DNA from: Candidatus Ideonella esbjergensis
GTDB taxonomy: Bacteria > Pseudomonadota > Gammaproteobacteria > Burkholderiales > Burkholderiaceae_C
Assembly (NCBI GenBank): GCA_016710065.1
Contig: JADJLP010000001.1
Span: 186,001 to 250,000 of the forward strand
Direction: 5' to 3'
Length of the DNA: 64,000 nucleotides
Under the pieces are notes generated by a model. That model was not told the DNA's origin, did no database searches, and saw nothing but the letters and a program-made list of their open reading frames with translations. Positions within the stretch are counted from its first letter, which is position 1. Every line of letters begins with the position of its first letter. Shown piece after piece: positions 1 to 9,220 of the stretch. The translations under genes were made by a program, and so were the position numbers.

Positions 1-1412
<1,412 letters not shown>

Positions 1413-1487
1413 CAGCAGAGTTCTCCGAATGGGTTCAAACAAACCCGCGACATGCGAAGACTCTTGATGGGGAATGGGAAATCCACA

Positions 1488-1586
1488 ACTCACCCACGGA
1501 GAAACGCTTGTGCGGGTGAGCGCCGTTGCCTGTGAAGGGTTCCGAGCCTGGGGCCTGAGTGCAGGCCTTGCAACGCTCCTCGGAAC
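1488..1586 (-). promoter_or_regulatory. SAH riboswitch in the ahcY leader
   Basis: Read on the minus strand from 1585, the leader contains CCGAGGAGCG (1583-1574), a variable hairpin, CCAGGCTCGG (about 1553-1544) and AACGGCGCTCACC. These are the conserved blocks of the SAH riboswitch (ahcY motif): P1 pairs CCGAG with CTCGG, and the 3' GCGCTC pairs with GAGCGT as a pseudoknot. It lies about 100 bases before ahcY, its usual target. Downstream GGGTGAG (about 1494-1488) can pair with CTCACCC that begins inside the 3' pseudoknot strand, a possible switching stem; that pairing is inference. Confidence 0.93.
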
Positions 1587-1593
1587 AGGGCGC

Positions 1594-1599
1594 ATTCTA
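1594..1599 (-). promoter_or_regulatory. Probable ahcY -10 element
   Basis: TAGAAT on the minus strand lies about 10 bases before the first conserved riboswitch base, so transcription would begin almost exactly at the aptamer. The -35 is weak (CTTCCG or TTCCGT region). The position relative to the riboswitch is the main support. Confidence 0.5.
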
Positions 1600-1711
1600 G
1601 CGGAGGCGGCGCAGGACGGAAGTTAAAAAGCCCGCACTTGGTGGGCTTGCTTTTGGCTTTGCGATGAGGCATCGCGTTCAAAACACAAGACGCTGCAGAC
1701 GTGGCCGGCTG

Positions 1712-3052
1712 CTATGCGCCGCCCGCTGCCCCACCACCATGCAGCTTGGCATGCACGCGTTGCGTGGCCTTCCATACGCCCCACAGCACCACCGGGATCA
1801 GCGCACCTGCTGCCATCTCGGGGTTGATGGGCAGGCCCAGGGCCTTCAGGGCCTTGCCGCTGTACAGCAGCAGGCTGATGACGTAGTACGAGATGGCGGC
1901 GATGGACAGGCCCTCCACCGTGGTTTGCAGGCTGAGTTGCAGCTCTTGCCCGCGCGTGAGCTTGGCCAGCAGTTGCTGGTTCTGCGCCTCGGTGGCAATG
2001 TCTACCCGCGTGCGCAGCAGGGCGCTGGCGCGCTCGATGCGCTGCGAAAGTGATGCCAGACGCGCGGCCGTGGCCGCCACCGTGGCCATGGCGGGCGAGA
2101 GCCGGCGCTGCATGAACTCGCCCACCGTTTGCGTGCCGGGGATGGGCTTCTCGCGGAGCTCGGCAATGCGCTGGCGCACCAGGGTGTCGTAGGCCTGCGT
2201 GGCCGAGAAGCGGTAGGCGTTTTCGGCGGTGGCGCGTTCCACTCGCGCGGCGTCGTGGATCAGCGCGTCCAGCAGCTCCGAGGCCGAAGCCTGCCGCGCC
2301 TCCAGCTTGGCAGTCACATCCACCAGGTCGGCCTCGGCCTCGTTGAGCATGGGCCCGAGTGCCTTGGCCACCGGCAGGCCGCGCAGGGCCATCAAGCGGT
2401 AGATTTCCAGCTCCAGCAGGCGCTGCGAGATGCGGCCAGCGCGGGTCTCGCTGGTGCCCGGCGGGGCGATGACCAGCATGCGCTCGAAGCCGTTGGCCTG
2501 CAGGCGAAAGTTGGTCACCACCATGGAGTGGCCATGGCCCAGCAGCGAGGCCACCACGGTGCGCCCGCCCAACCATTGCTGGCCCAGTGCCAGCACGGCG
2601 TGCGGGTCGCTGAGCTCGTGGTTCACCATGACCAGTTTCACGGCAGCCACGGTGCGGCCGGGGATGGCGCGCAGCCACTCGGCGCTCACCACCAGACCCT
2701 GCAGCAACTCAGGTTCGGTGGCGCCCAGGCCGGCATCTTCTGGCAGCGGCTGCACGATGACGTAGCGAGTGAACTCGGTGTGCCGCTCCCACTTCACCGT
2801 GTGGTCGGCAAAGCGCAGCCGAAGAAAGTTTCCTCGAAGGTCGGCTGGCCTGAGGCCTTGCTGCCCCGGCAGGCGCTGCAGGTGGGCACACTCGGTCTCG
2901 CGGCTGACGCCATCGTTGAGCACGGCCACGAACAACACCAGGGCGGGCAAACGGATGCGGGCCGAGGGGCGGGCATGCACCTCGTTGTGAAGCTGCTCGC
3001 GCGAGGCGTCGTCGACAGGCAGGGCGGTGCGGGGTGTGGCGGCGTCAGGCAT
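1712..3052 (-). CDS. DUF3422 family membrane protein
   Basis: A 446-residue protein of unknown function. The N-terminus has the DUF3422 hallmark LHNEVHARP (about residues 21-29) and a following LPALVLFVAVLNDG block. The middle is helical and rich in Arg, Glu and Gln, likely coiled coil. The C-terminus has two hydrophobic segments, LSIAAISYYVISLLLYS and AAGALIPVVLWGVW, which suggest membrane anchoring. It is monocistronic, on the same strand as ahcY but separated from it by the riboswitch leader. The start MPDAATPRTALPVDD is the natural upstream ATG. Family membership is clear; no biochemical role can be assigned. Confidence 0.85.
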   Translation of the reverse strand: MPDAATPRTALPVDDASREQLHNEVHARPSARIRLPALVLFVAVLNDGVSRETECAHLQRLPGQQGLRPADLRGNFLRLRFADHTVKWERHTEFTRYVIVQPLPEDAGLGATEPELLQGLVVSAEWLRAIPGRTVAAVKLVMVNHELSDPHAVLALGQQWLGGRTVVASLLGHGHSMVVTNFRLQANGFERMLVIAPPGTSETRAGRISQRLLELEIYRLMALRGLPVAKALGPMLNEAEADLVDVTAKLEARQASASELLDALIHDAARVERATAENAYRFSATQAYDTLVRQRIAELREKPIPGTQTVGEFMQRRLSPAMATVAATAARLASLSQRIERASALLRTRVDIATEAQNQQLLAKLTRGQELQLSLQTTVEGLSIAAISYYVISLLLYSGKALKALGLPINPEMAAGALIPVVLWGVWKATQRVHAKLHGGGAAGGA

Positions 3053-3115
3053 GGCGTGTCGTGGCGGGCCGTTGGGTGAGTGCGCAGTATCGGGCCGATT
3101 TGCCGGCGGCGGCGG

Positions 3116-4516
3116 TCAGCGCGGCAGCACCAGGCGCGCTTCGAGGCCGCCTTCGGGGTGGTTGCGCAGCGTCAGGTCGCCACCGGCTGCGCGGGCAATG
3201 TTGCGGGCCAGACCCAAGCCCAGGCCGGTGCCGCCGGTGCTGCGGTTGCGCGAGGCCTCCACGCGGTAAAACGGGTCGAACACGCGCTCTTGCAGTTCGG
3301 GTGCGATGCCCGGGCCCTCGTCGCGCACCTGCACGGTGACGGCCTGCGGCGTGTCGCTCACGCGGATGCGGGCGCGCTGACCGTACAGCACCGCGTTGTC
3401 CACCAGGTTGCCCAGCGCGCGCCTGAGCCGTGCCGGGTCGCCGCTCAGCGGTGCGCCAGCCTGGCCGCTGAGGTGCACCTCGCGGCCCATCTCCTGGTGG
3501 TCGGCCTGCAGGCTTTGCAGCAAGGCCATCAGATCCACCGGCTGTGAGGCGGCCGGGCTGTCCAGCCCGCGCAGGGCCGACAAGGCCTCGGTGACCATGG
3601 CCTCCATCTCGCGCAGGTCTTTCTCGAAGCGCAGTCGCAACTCGTCATCGTCCAGCAGCTCGGCGCGCAGTCGCAGCCGCGTGAGTGGCGTCTTCAGGTC
3701 GTGCGACATCGCAGCCAGCACCTGGGTGCGGTCGTCCAGAAAGCGTTGCAAGCGCGTCTGCATGGTGTTGAAGGCCTGGGCCGCCTGGCGCACCTCGGCC
3801 GGGCCACTCTCGGGCAGTGGCGGCTGGTTCAGGTTGCGGCCCAGCGCATCGGCCGCCAGTGCCAGGTGGCGCAGCGGCCGGCTGACCCAGCGCACTGCCC
3901 ACCATGACAGCCCCAGCACGGCCAGCAGCAACACCGCCAGCGAAGCCAGCAAGCGCGCCGGCAGGCCGGCCGCCTCGCGCTCGATGGCCGTGTCGAACGT
4001 GACCCACTGGCCATCGTGCAGCCGCACCTGGGTGACGAACACGGTGGCCGGCAGCAAGTGGCGCGGGCCATGGGGCTCGGGGCTGCTGGCGCTGCGCGAA
4101 GGGCCCAAGTGTCTGGGCAGGCCGCGCGCTGGCTCGCGTTGCAGGCCCTCCCGCAGGCGCACCTGCACGGGGTGTTCGTCACCCAACGCAGCGACCAGCA
4201 TGGCGGTGAACATGCGCTGGTGCGGACCGGGCTCGGCGCCAGGTTCTGACGGCGGCGGTGAAGGGCTCAGGCTCACCCGCTGTGGCGGCACGCTCAGCAG
4301 CGCGGCAATGCGCTCGCGCTCGGGCAGGTCCAGCGAATCCAGTAGATGCACCGTGTCCACCACGCGCTGCACCGGGCTCAGGCCGGCGGCGCGCAGCAGC
4401 ACACGGTCGCGCTCACTCCAGTGGATCCAGGCGCTCATGCCCTGAGCCAGCACCAGACCGATGAACAGCACGCCCACCAGCCGGCCGAACAGGGTTTGCG
4501 GCCACAGTTTCATCAT
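3116..4516 (-). CDS. Sensor histidine kinase (EnvZ/CpxA-like)
   Basis: A 466-residue membrane histidine kinase partnered with the response regulator whose stop codon it overlaps (ATGA, 4513-4516). TM1 is near residues 10-30 and TM2 near 185-210 (LLASLAVLLLAVLGLSWWAV), bracketing a periplasmic sensor rich in Pro and His. A HAMP segment follows, then the H-box AMSHDLKTPLTRLRL with phospho-acceptor His272. The ATPase domain shows the N box (GNLVDNAVLYG), G1 (DEGPGIAPE) and G2 (GTGLGLGL). The signal is unknown. The divergent neighbour encodes a Spy-like protein, so an envelope-stress or metal input of the Cpx kind is plausible. Confidence 0.93.
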   Translation of the reverse strand: MMKLWPQTLFGRLVGVLFIGLVLAQGMSAWIHWSERDRVLLRAAGLSPVQRVVDTVHLLDSLDLPERERIAALLSVPPQRVSLSPSPPPSEPGAEPGPHQRMFTAMLVAALGDEHPVQVRLREGLQREPARGLPRHLGPSRSASSPEPHGPRHLLPATVFVTQVRLHDGQWVTFDTAIEREAAGLPARLLASLAVLLLAVLGLSWWAVRWVSRPLRHLALAADALGRNLNQPPLPESGPAEVRQAAQAFNTMQTRLQRFLDDRTQVLAAMSHDLKTPLTRLRLRAELLDDDELRLRFEKDLREMEAMVTEALSALRGLDSPAASQPVDLMALLQSLQADHQEMGREVHLSGQAGAPLSGDPARLRRALGNLVDNAVLYGQRARIRVSDTPQAVTVQVRDEGPGIAPELQERVFDPFYRVEASRNRSTGGTGLGLGLARNIARAAGGDLTLRNHPEGGLEARLVLPR

Positions 4517-5244
4517 GCCCCGCTCACGGCCACGGACAGCACATAACCCTCGCCGCGCACGGTCTTGATCAGCTTGGGGTCTTTCGGGTCGTCGCCCAGG
4601 CGCTGGCGCAAGCGGCTGACCTGCACGTCGATGCTGCGGTCCAGCGGATCGGCCTCGCGGCCCTGGGTGAGGTCGACCAACTGGTCGCGGTTGAGCACTC
4701 GGTGGGGGTGGGCCAGGAAGATGCGCAGCAGCCGGAACTCAGCGCCCGAAAGAGGCGTCACCACGCCCTGCGGCGACAGCAACTGGCGCTGCTGCGTGTC
4801 GAGCCGCCAGTCGCCAAACGTAAGCGCGGCGTGCTCGTCAGGCTGCATGTTGGGCGGCAGGCTGCGCACGCGCTTCAAGATCACCTTGATGCGCACCAGC
4901 AGCTCGCGGGCGCTGAAGGGTTTGGGCAGGTAGTCGTCGGCGCCCATCTCCAGGCCCACGATGCGGTCGGTCTCGTCGCCGCGCGCAGTGAGCATGATCA
5001 CTGGCAGCTCGATGCTCTTGGCCCGCAGGTTGCGGCATAGCGTGAGGCCGTCGTCGCCTGGCAGCATCAGGTCCAGCACCATCAGGTCCACGCGGGCGGC
5101 CTCAAGTGCACGCCACATGGCCTTGCCATCGGCCACGGCCGTCACCTTCAGGCCGTTGCGGGTGAGGTAGGTGCCCAGCAGGCTGCGGATCTCGGCATCG
5201 TCGTCAACGATCAGGATGTGGTCGGGCGTGTCCATGGGCTCCAT
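4513..5244 (-). CDS. OmpR/PhoB-type response regulator
   Basis: A 243-residue transcription factor. The receiver domain has the acidic cluster LIVDDD, phospho-acceptor Asp58 in LMVLDLMLPGDDG, and the conserved Thr and Lys of MLTARGDE and LPKPFSARE. The C-terminal winged helix carries LSGAEFRLLRIFLAHP and ends TVRGEGYVLSVAV, typical of the OmpR family. Translation may begin at 5244 (MEPMDTP) or at 5235 (MDTPDHIL, the more typical length). It is the promoter-proximal gene of the two-component operon and is transcribed divergently from the Spy-like gene at 5425. Confidence 0.94.
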   Translation of the reverse strand: MEPMDTPDHILIVDDDAEIRSLLGTYLTRNGLKVTAVADGKAMWRALEAARVDLMVLDLMLPGDDGLTLCRNLRAKSIELPVIMLTARGDETDRIVGLEMGADDYLPKPFSARELLVRIKVILKRVRSLPPNMQPDEHAALTFGDWRLDTQQRQLLSPQGVVTPLSGAEFRLLRIFLAHPHRVLNRDQLVDLTQGREADPLDRSIDVQVSRLRQRLGDDPKDPKLIKTVRGEGYVLSVAVSGA

Positions 5245-5424
5245 TGCAGATGGTTTCAGGGCGCCTTGCGCGGCCTCAGCGTAACGCAGTATGTCAAGCC
5301 ACCCGGCTGCAAGCTGGCGCTACAAAAAGCCTGTCAGCCGACATGCCGCGCTTACGTTGTGAGAGTGCAATGCAACCAAGCCGCGAAAGGCGGCGCTTCA
5401 CCCACCCCTGAAAGGAAGCTGAAC

Positions 5425-5940
5425 ATGAAACGACTCCACAAGATCCTCATTGGCACCGCTGGCGTGCTGGCCGTGGCCGCCGCCACCATCGCGGTGGCTG
5501 CCCCGCGCGACGGCATGGGCCGCTGCGGCGGTGATGGCATGGGCATGATGCAGGGCGATCACATGCGCGGCGGCGACAAGGCCGCCATGGCCGAGAAACG
5601 CCTGGCCAGCCTCAAGACCGAACTGAAGATCACCGCCCAGCAAGAGTCGGCCTGGCAAGCCTTTGCCGCCAAGGCCACCGAGCAAGCCAAGGCCATGCAG
5701 GCCCAGCACCAGCAGCGCATGCAGGAACGTAACAAGGCTGCACCGGCCAACGCCAGCGCGCCCGAACGCATGGCCGAGCACCTGGGCCAGATGAAGCAGC
5801 ACCTGGCCGGCATGGAAGGCATGCAGGCGTCGGTGAATGACTTGTATGCGGCGCTCACGCCCGAGCAGCGCGCGCTGGCCGACAAGCACTTCGAGCGCAT
5901 GCACCGCGGCCCCGGCGGTCATCGCATGCACAAAGGTTGA
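5425..5940 (+). CDS. Spy/CpxP-like LTXXQ-motif periplasmic protein
   Basis: A 171-residue exported protein. ATG at 5425 follows AAAGGAAG and opens a signal peptide (MKRLHKILIGTAGVLAVAAA, cleavage near AVAAPRDG). The mature part is helical and rich in Met, His and Gln, with two LTXXQ-like stretches (TELKITAQQESAWQAF and YAALTPEQRALADKHF), the signature of the Spy/CpxP family of periplasmic chaperones or stress sensors. His/Met-rich ends (GMGMMQGDHMRGG, HRGPGGHRMHKG) could bind metals. It faces an OmpR-type two-component system across 180 bases, the usual arrangement for CpxP and CpxRA, so regulation by that system is a reasonable inference. Confidence 0.85.
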   Translation: MKRLHKILIGTAGVLAVAAATIAVAAPRDGMGRCGGDGMGMMQGDHMRGGDKAAMAEKRLASLKTELKITAQQESAWQAFAAKATEQAKAMQAQHQQRMQERNKAAPANASAPERMAEHLGQMKQHLAGMEGMQASVNDLYAALTPEQRALADKHFERMHRGPGGHRMHKG

Positions 5941-5984
5941 TGCTTGGCGGGCGGCCGCGGGGAAACCCGCCGCCGGGTGCAGGA

Positions 5985-6064
5985 CGCAGGCCAGCGCCGG
6001 GCCGCTCCCAAGCGGCCTGCGCAACCCGCTCGGCGGGTGGCTGCGGTACCCCGCAGCCGGGTGC
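5985..6064 (+). repeat. Dispersed three-hairpin repeat, copy A
   Basis: About 80 bp made of three consecutive hairpins: GCCGCTCCCAAGCGGC, then ACCCGCTCGGCGGGT, then GGCTGCGGTACCCCGCAGCC, ending in GGGTG. Nearly the same string occurs at 52056-52131, and the reverse complement at 16740-16814. Here it fills the gap between two convergent gene ends (Spy-like protein and methyltransferase) and may serve as a two-way terminator. Confidence 0.85.
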
Positions 6065-6072
6065 ACCATCCT

Positions 6073-6684
6073 CTAACGCTGCCCCAGCCAGCGCGTGACG
6101 AATCCCGGGCCCTGGTGGCCCGGGCCTTCGTTCAGCACCACCTCGGTTTCGTGCCCCTGCAGCTCTCGCAGGATGCCGCCAAAGTCGGCCCGCAGCTGGG
6201 TCAGCGTGTACAGCATGTCCACGTCCTTGGGCCCCCCACTGCTGCAGTCCAGCTGGCTGGGGTGAAAGGCCTCCAGTATCAGCAGCCCACCTTGCTTGAG
6301 GGCCATCGCCAGGCGCCGGTGCGCCTCGGCGCGAAAGCTTGAAGGCAAGTGCACATAGGTGAGCACCACGGCGTCAAACTGCCCCACGGGTGGCGCCCAT
6401 TCCGACAGATCGACCCGCTGCGTGCGCAGCCGCGCCGACACCTCGGCGCCCTGCGCCAGGGCCAACTGCCGCGCCTTGGCCAGGCCCACTTCGGCCAAGT
6501 CCACCGCCAGCACTTGGTGGCCCTGGGCGGCCAGCCACACGCTGTTGCGCCCCTCGCCGTCCCCTGGCACCAGCACCTGGCCTGCAGGCGACAAACGGCT
6601 CGCCGTTTCGCGCAGAAAGGCGTTGGGCTCGGTGCCGTACTTGTAGCCCGGCTCGGCGTACCGTTGGTTCCAGAAATCTTGCAT
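6073..6684 (-). CDS. SAM-dependent class I methyltransferase
   Basis: About 203 residues from MQDFWNQRYAEPGYKYG (ATG at 6684; an in-frame ATG at 6696 would add four residues). The N-terminal FWNQRY..P.Y.YG..PN.FL pattern and motif I VLVPGDGEGRNSVWLA resemble the TehB/thiopurine-type group of small methyltransferases. The acidic motif II residue is in VLAVDLAEVGLAKARQ, and the post-motif is FDAVVLTYVHLP. The substrate is not predictable. It is convergent with the Spy-like gene and divergent from the sox cluster, and appears to be a single-gene unit. Confidence 0.85.
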   Translation of the reverse strand: MQDFWNQRYAEPGYKYGTEPNAFLRETASRLSPAGQVLVPGDGEGRNSVWLAAQGHQVLAVDLAEVGLAKARQLALAQGAEVSARLRTQRVDLSEWAPPVGQFDAVVLTYVHLPSSFRAEAHRRLAMALKQGGLLILEAFHPSQLDCSSGGPKDVDMLYTLTQLRADFGGILRELQGHETEVVLNEGPGHQGPGFVTRWLGQR

Positions 6685-6862
6685 GGGTGAGAGCACCGGC
6701 AGGGGAAAGTGCGCCGATCATAGGCGCCGCCCCAGGCTGCCGCCGTGAAGCATAGGGCCAACACGAGCGGCAGGTCGGGCCGCAGTGCGTTAGCCTACGA
6801 CCTCGTTGTGGCCCCGTGGTTTGTCGCGGGGGTTTTGATCAAAGAACCTTTGGAGTGTTCAC

Positions 6863-7321
6863 ATGCAAAACAGAAGGCAGGCGCTGAAGCAAGGCGCCAA
6901 GGTGATGACCCTGCTGGCCGGAGCTGGGCTGCTGCCGGGAGTGGCGCAAGCGGCGTGGAACGCGCCGGCGTTTGAGGCCAAGAGTGTGGCCGAGACGATG
7001 AAAGCGTTGGGTGTGGCGATGCCGGTGGAGAGCAAGGACGTGGTGCTCAAGGCCACCGACATTGCCGAGAACGGTGCGGTGGTGCCACTGGAGATGAGCT
7101 GCAACGTGCCCGGCGTCAAACGCCTGATGGTGCTGGTGGAGAAGAACCCATCGGCGCTGGCGGCGATGTTCGAACTCAGCGACGCGGTGGAGACGGCGGT
7201 CAACACGCGCGTCAAGATGGGCCAGACCTCCAAGGTCTACGCCGTGGCGCAGAAGGCCGACGGCAGCCTGATCTACGCGCAAAAAGAGATCAAGGTCACG
7301 CTGGGCGGCTGCGGCGGTTGA
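6863..7321 (+). CDS. soxY: SoxY, thiosulfate carrier subunit
   Basis: A 152-residue periplasmic protein that carries sulfur intermediates covalently on a C-terminal cysteine in the Sox thiosulfate-oxidation pathway. It begins with a twin-arginine-like signal (MQNRRQALKQGAKVMTLLAG, cleavage near AQAAWN). The mature part has an Ig-like fold sequence, and the protein ends in the diagnostic swinging-arm motif GGCGG. ATG at 6863 lies 10 bases after TTTGGAG. It is the first gene of soxYZAX. SoxZ is its obligate partner and SoxAX loads thiosulfate onto it. Confidence 0.96.
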   Translation: MQNRRQALKQGAKVMTLLAGAGLLPGVAQAAWNAPAFEAKSVAETMKALGVAMPVESKDVVLKATDIAENGAVVPLEMSCNVPGVKRLMVLVEKNPSALAAMFELSDAVETAVNTRVKMGQTSKVYAVAQKADGSLIYAQKEIKVTLGGCGG

Positions 7322-7399
7322 GCCGGCTTACCCCTGACCCGCCCCCCTGACCCGCCCCTGACCCCACCCCCACGCAAGAACCCCTCAAAGGAGCCCCTC
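7322..7399 (+). repeat. C-rich imperfect tandem repeat between soxY and soxZ
   Basis: The 78-base spacer contains four near-copies of CCCCTGACCC(GC/CA)CC before the soxZ ribosome binding site (AAAGGAGCC). It may be simple slippage-prone DNA; no function is evident. Confidence 0.5.
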
Positions 7400-7717
7400 A
7401 TGGCAGAACCAATGCGCCTGCGCGCCCAACTCAGCGGCGACAAGACCACGGTGCGCGTGCTCATGCGCCACGACATGGAAACCGGCCAACGCAAAGACGC
7501 CGCCGGCAAAGCCATCCCCGCCTGGTTCATCCAGGACGTGGTGGCCAGCCACAACGGCAAGATCGTGCTCAGCGCCCAATGGGGCCCCTCGGTCTCCAAA
7601 GACCCCTTCATGCAATTTGCCCTCAAAGGCGCCAAGGTCGGCGACAAACTCAGCGTCAGCTGGACCGACAACAAAGGCGACAAACGCACTGACGAAACCG
7701 CCATCGTCGCCGCCTGA
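7400..7717 (+). CDS. soxZ: SoxZ, thiosulfate carrier complex subunit
   Basis: A 105-residue protein that forms the SoxYZ carrier heterodimer. It lacks a signal peptide, as usual, and is co-exported with the Tat substrate SoxY. The sequence MAEPMRLRAQLSGDKTTVRV, the block LMRHDMETGQRKD, and the C-terminal KVGDKLSVSWTDNKGDKRTDE are typical of SoxZ. A strong AAAGGAG ribosome site precedes the ATG. The gene lies 11 bases before soxA. Confidence 0.96.
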   Translation: MAEPMRLRAQLSGDKTTVRVLMRHDMETGQRKDAAGKAIPAWFIQDVVASHNGKIVLSAQWGPSVSKDPFMQFALKGAKVGDKLSVSWTDNKGDKRTDETAIVAA

Positions 7718-7728
7718 GGAGCGCCACC

Positions 7729-8539
7729 ATGCCCACCACCCTCAGACCCCTGGCGCTGGCCCTGCTGGCGAGTGCCGGCCTCAGCGGGGCCGCCCTGGCC
7801 CAAAAGAGCGCCGCCGACAGCATTGCCGAATACCGCGCCATGCTCGCCGACGGCAACCCCGCCGAACTCTTTGAAGCCAAAGGCGAAGACCTCTGGAGCC
7901 AGGCCCGCGGCCCCAAGAACGCCAGCCTGCAAAAGTGCGACCTCGGCCTGGGCCCTGGCGTCGTCAAAGGCGCCTGGGTACAACTGCCGCGCTGGTTTGC
8001 CGACACCGGGAAAGTCCAAGACCTGGAATCGCGACTGCTCAGCTGCATGCAGACCCTGCAAGGCCTGGACGCCGCCGAGATTGCCAAGACCCCCCTTCGG
8101 CAAAGGCGAGATGAACAACCTCGAAGCCCTCGCCGCCTGGATCTCGGCCGAATCCAAAGGCCACAAATTCCAGCTGCCGCAAAGCCACCCGCAAGAAAAG
8201 CGCATGTACGACATGGGCAAGCGCGCCTTCCACTACCGCGCCGGCCCCATGGACTTCGCCTGCGCCACCTGCCACGGCCAGACCGACATCCGCATCCGCC
8301 TGCAAGACCTGCCCGATTTGCGCAGCAACCCCGGCGACGGCATAGGCTTCGCCGCCTGGCCCGCCTACCGCGTGTCGAGCGGGCAGATGTGGAGCATGCA
8401 GCACCGCCTCAACGACTGCTACCGCCAGCAGCGCTTCCCCTACCCCGGCTACGCCTCGGACGTGACCATCGCCCTGGGCGTGTACATGGGCGTCAACGCC
8501 CAGGGTGCGGTGGCCGCCGCACCGGCCATCAAACGCTGA
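7729..8539 (+). CDS. soxA: SoxA, L-cysteine S-thiosulfotransferase haem subunit (1-base frameshift)
   Basis: SoxA with SoxX couples thiosulfate to the SoxY cysteine in the periplasm. A signal peptide (MPTTLRPLALALLASAGLSG, cleavage near ALAQK) starts at 7729. The reading frame breaks at a run of six C (8090-8095), where one C is extra. In the restored frame the protein is about 269 residues and contains the haem site FACATCHGQ and the active-site cysteine region LNDCYRQQRFPYPGY. Only one CxxCH is seen, so this is a single-haem SoxA. As written, the first frame reads past the haem region with nonsense sequence. Sequencing error in the C run is more likely than true loss. Confidence 0.9.
8090..8095 (+). 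other. Frameshift point in soxA (C6 run)
   Basis: The sequence reads GCC AAG ACC CCC CTT CGG. Removing one C gives AKTPFGKGEMNNLEALAAWI, which joins both halves of SoxA without loss. It is a single-base expansion in a homopolymer. Confidence 0.88.
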
Positions 8540-8553
8540 ACCGGAGCCTCCCC

Positions 8554-9210
8554 ATGAACAACACCAAGACCCAGGCCGTGACCGTGACCCTGGCACTCGC
8601 AGGCCTGAGCCTGTTGGGCGGCTGCGCCACGGCCCCCGACAAAGACCCGGACCAAGACTTCCAGGCCCTGATGCAAGCCAGCTTCCGCGGCGAAGGCATC
8701 GCCAGCGTGGCGCGCTTGAAGCAAGACCCCTCGCAGCAAGCCTGCTCCAGCCCCCAGGTGCCCGACGCCAAGGCCCTGCAAGCCATCCGCACGGCCGCAC
8801 AAGCCAGCATCCAGCCCCCCGCCGACGGGCGCTACCTGGGCGACTGGAAGCTGGGCGAGAAGCTCGCCCAGAACGGCCGCGGACTGACCTGGACCGACGC
8901 CAGCGCAGAGGCCAGCGCCAACGGAGCGGGCTGCTACAACTGCCACCAGCTCAGCGAGGCCGAAGTCTCCTACGGCACCATCGGTCCGAGCCTGCGCCAC
9001 TATGCGCGCAACCACGGCGCGGCGAACCTGGCCGACGCCAAGGGCCAGGCGGCGGTGCGCTACACCTGGGGCAAGCTGCACAACAGCTGGGCCGCGCTGC
9101 CGTGCTCGAACATGCCGCGCTTCGGCCACAACGGCATGCTCAACCCAGAGCAGATGCGCCACCTCATGGCCCTGCTGCTCGACCCCGCCTCGCCTGTGAA
9201 TGCACCATGA
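8554..9210 (+). CDS. soxX: SoxX, c-type cytochrome subunit of SoxAX
   Basis: A 218-residue exported c-type cytochrome, electron-accepting partner of SoxA. The N-terminus has a lipobox-like LSLLGGCATAP, so it may be membrane anchored. The haem site is GCYNCHQLS and the likely axial Met is in PCSNMPRFGHNGML. IGPSLRHYA is the usual SoxX block after the haem. It is longer than minimal SoxX because of an N-terminal extension with extra cysteine (QQACSSPQ). The start ATG at 8554 lies 14 bases past the soxA stop, with GGAG upstream. Confidence 0.93.
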   Translation: MNNTKTQAVTVTLALAGLSLLGGCATAPDKDPDQDFQALMQASFRGEGIASVARLKQDPSQQACSSPQVPDAKALQAIRTAAQASIQPPADGRYLGDWKLGEKLAQNGRGLTWTDASAEASANGAGCYNCHQLSEAEVSYGTIGPSLRHYARNHGAANLADAKGQAAVRYTWGKLHNSWAALPCSNMPRFGHNGMLNPEQMRHLMALLLDPASPVNAP

Positions 9211-9220
9211 GCCCCGCGCC

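Noticed and set aside
6833..6848. TTGATCAAAG before soxY, reminiscent of an FNR box.
   Set aside because: The half-sites are contiguous (TTGATCAA), lacking the N4 spacer of TTGAT-N4-ATCAA.
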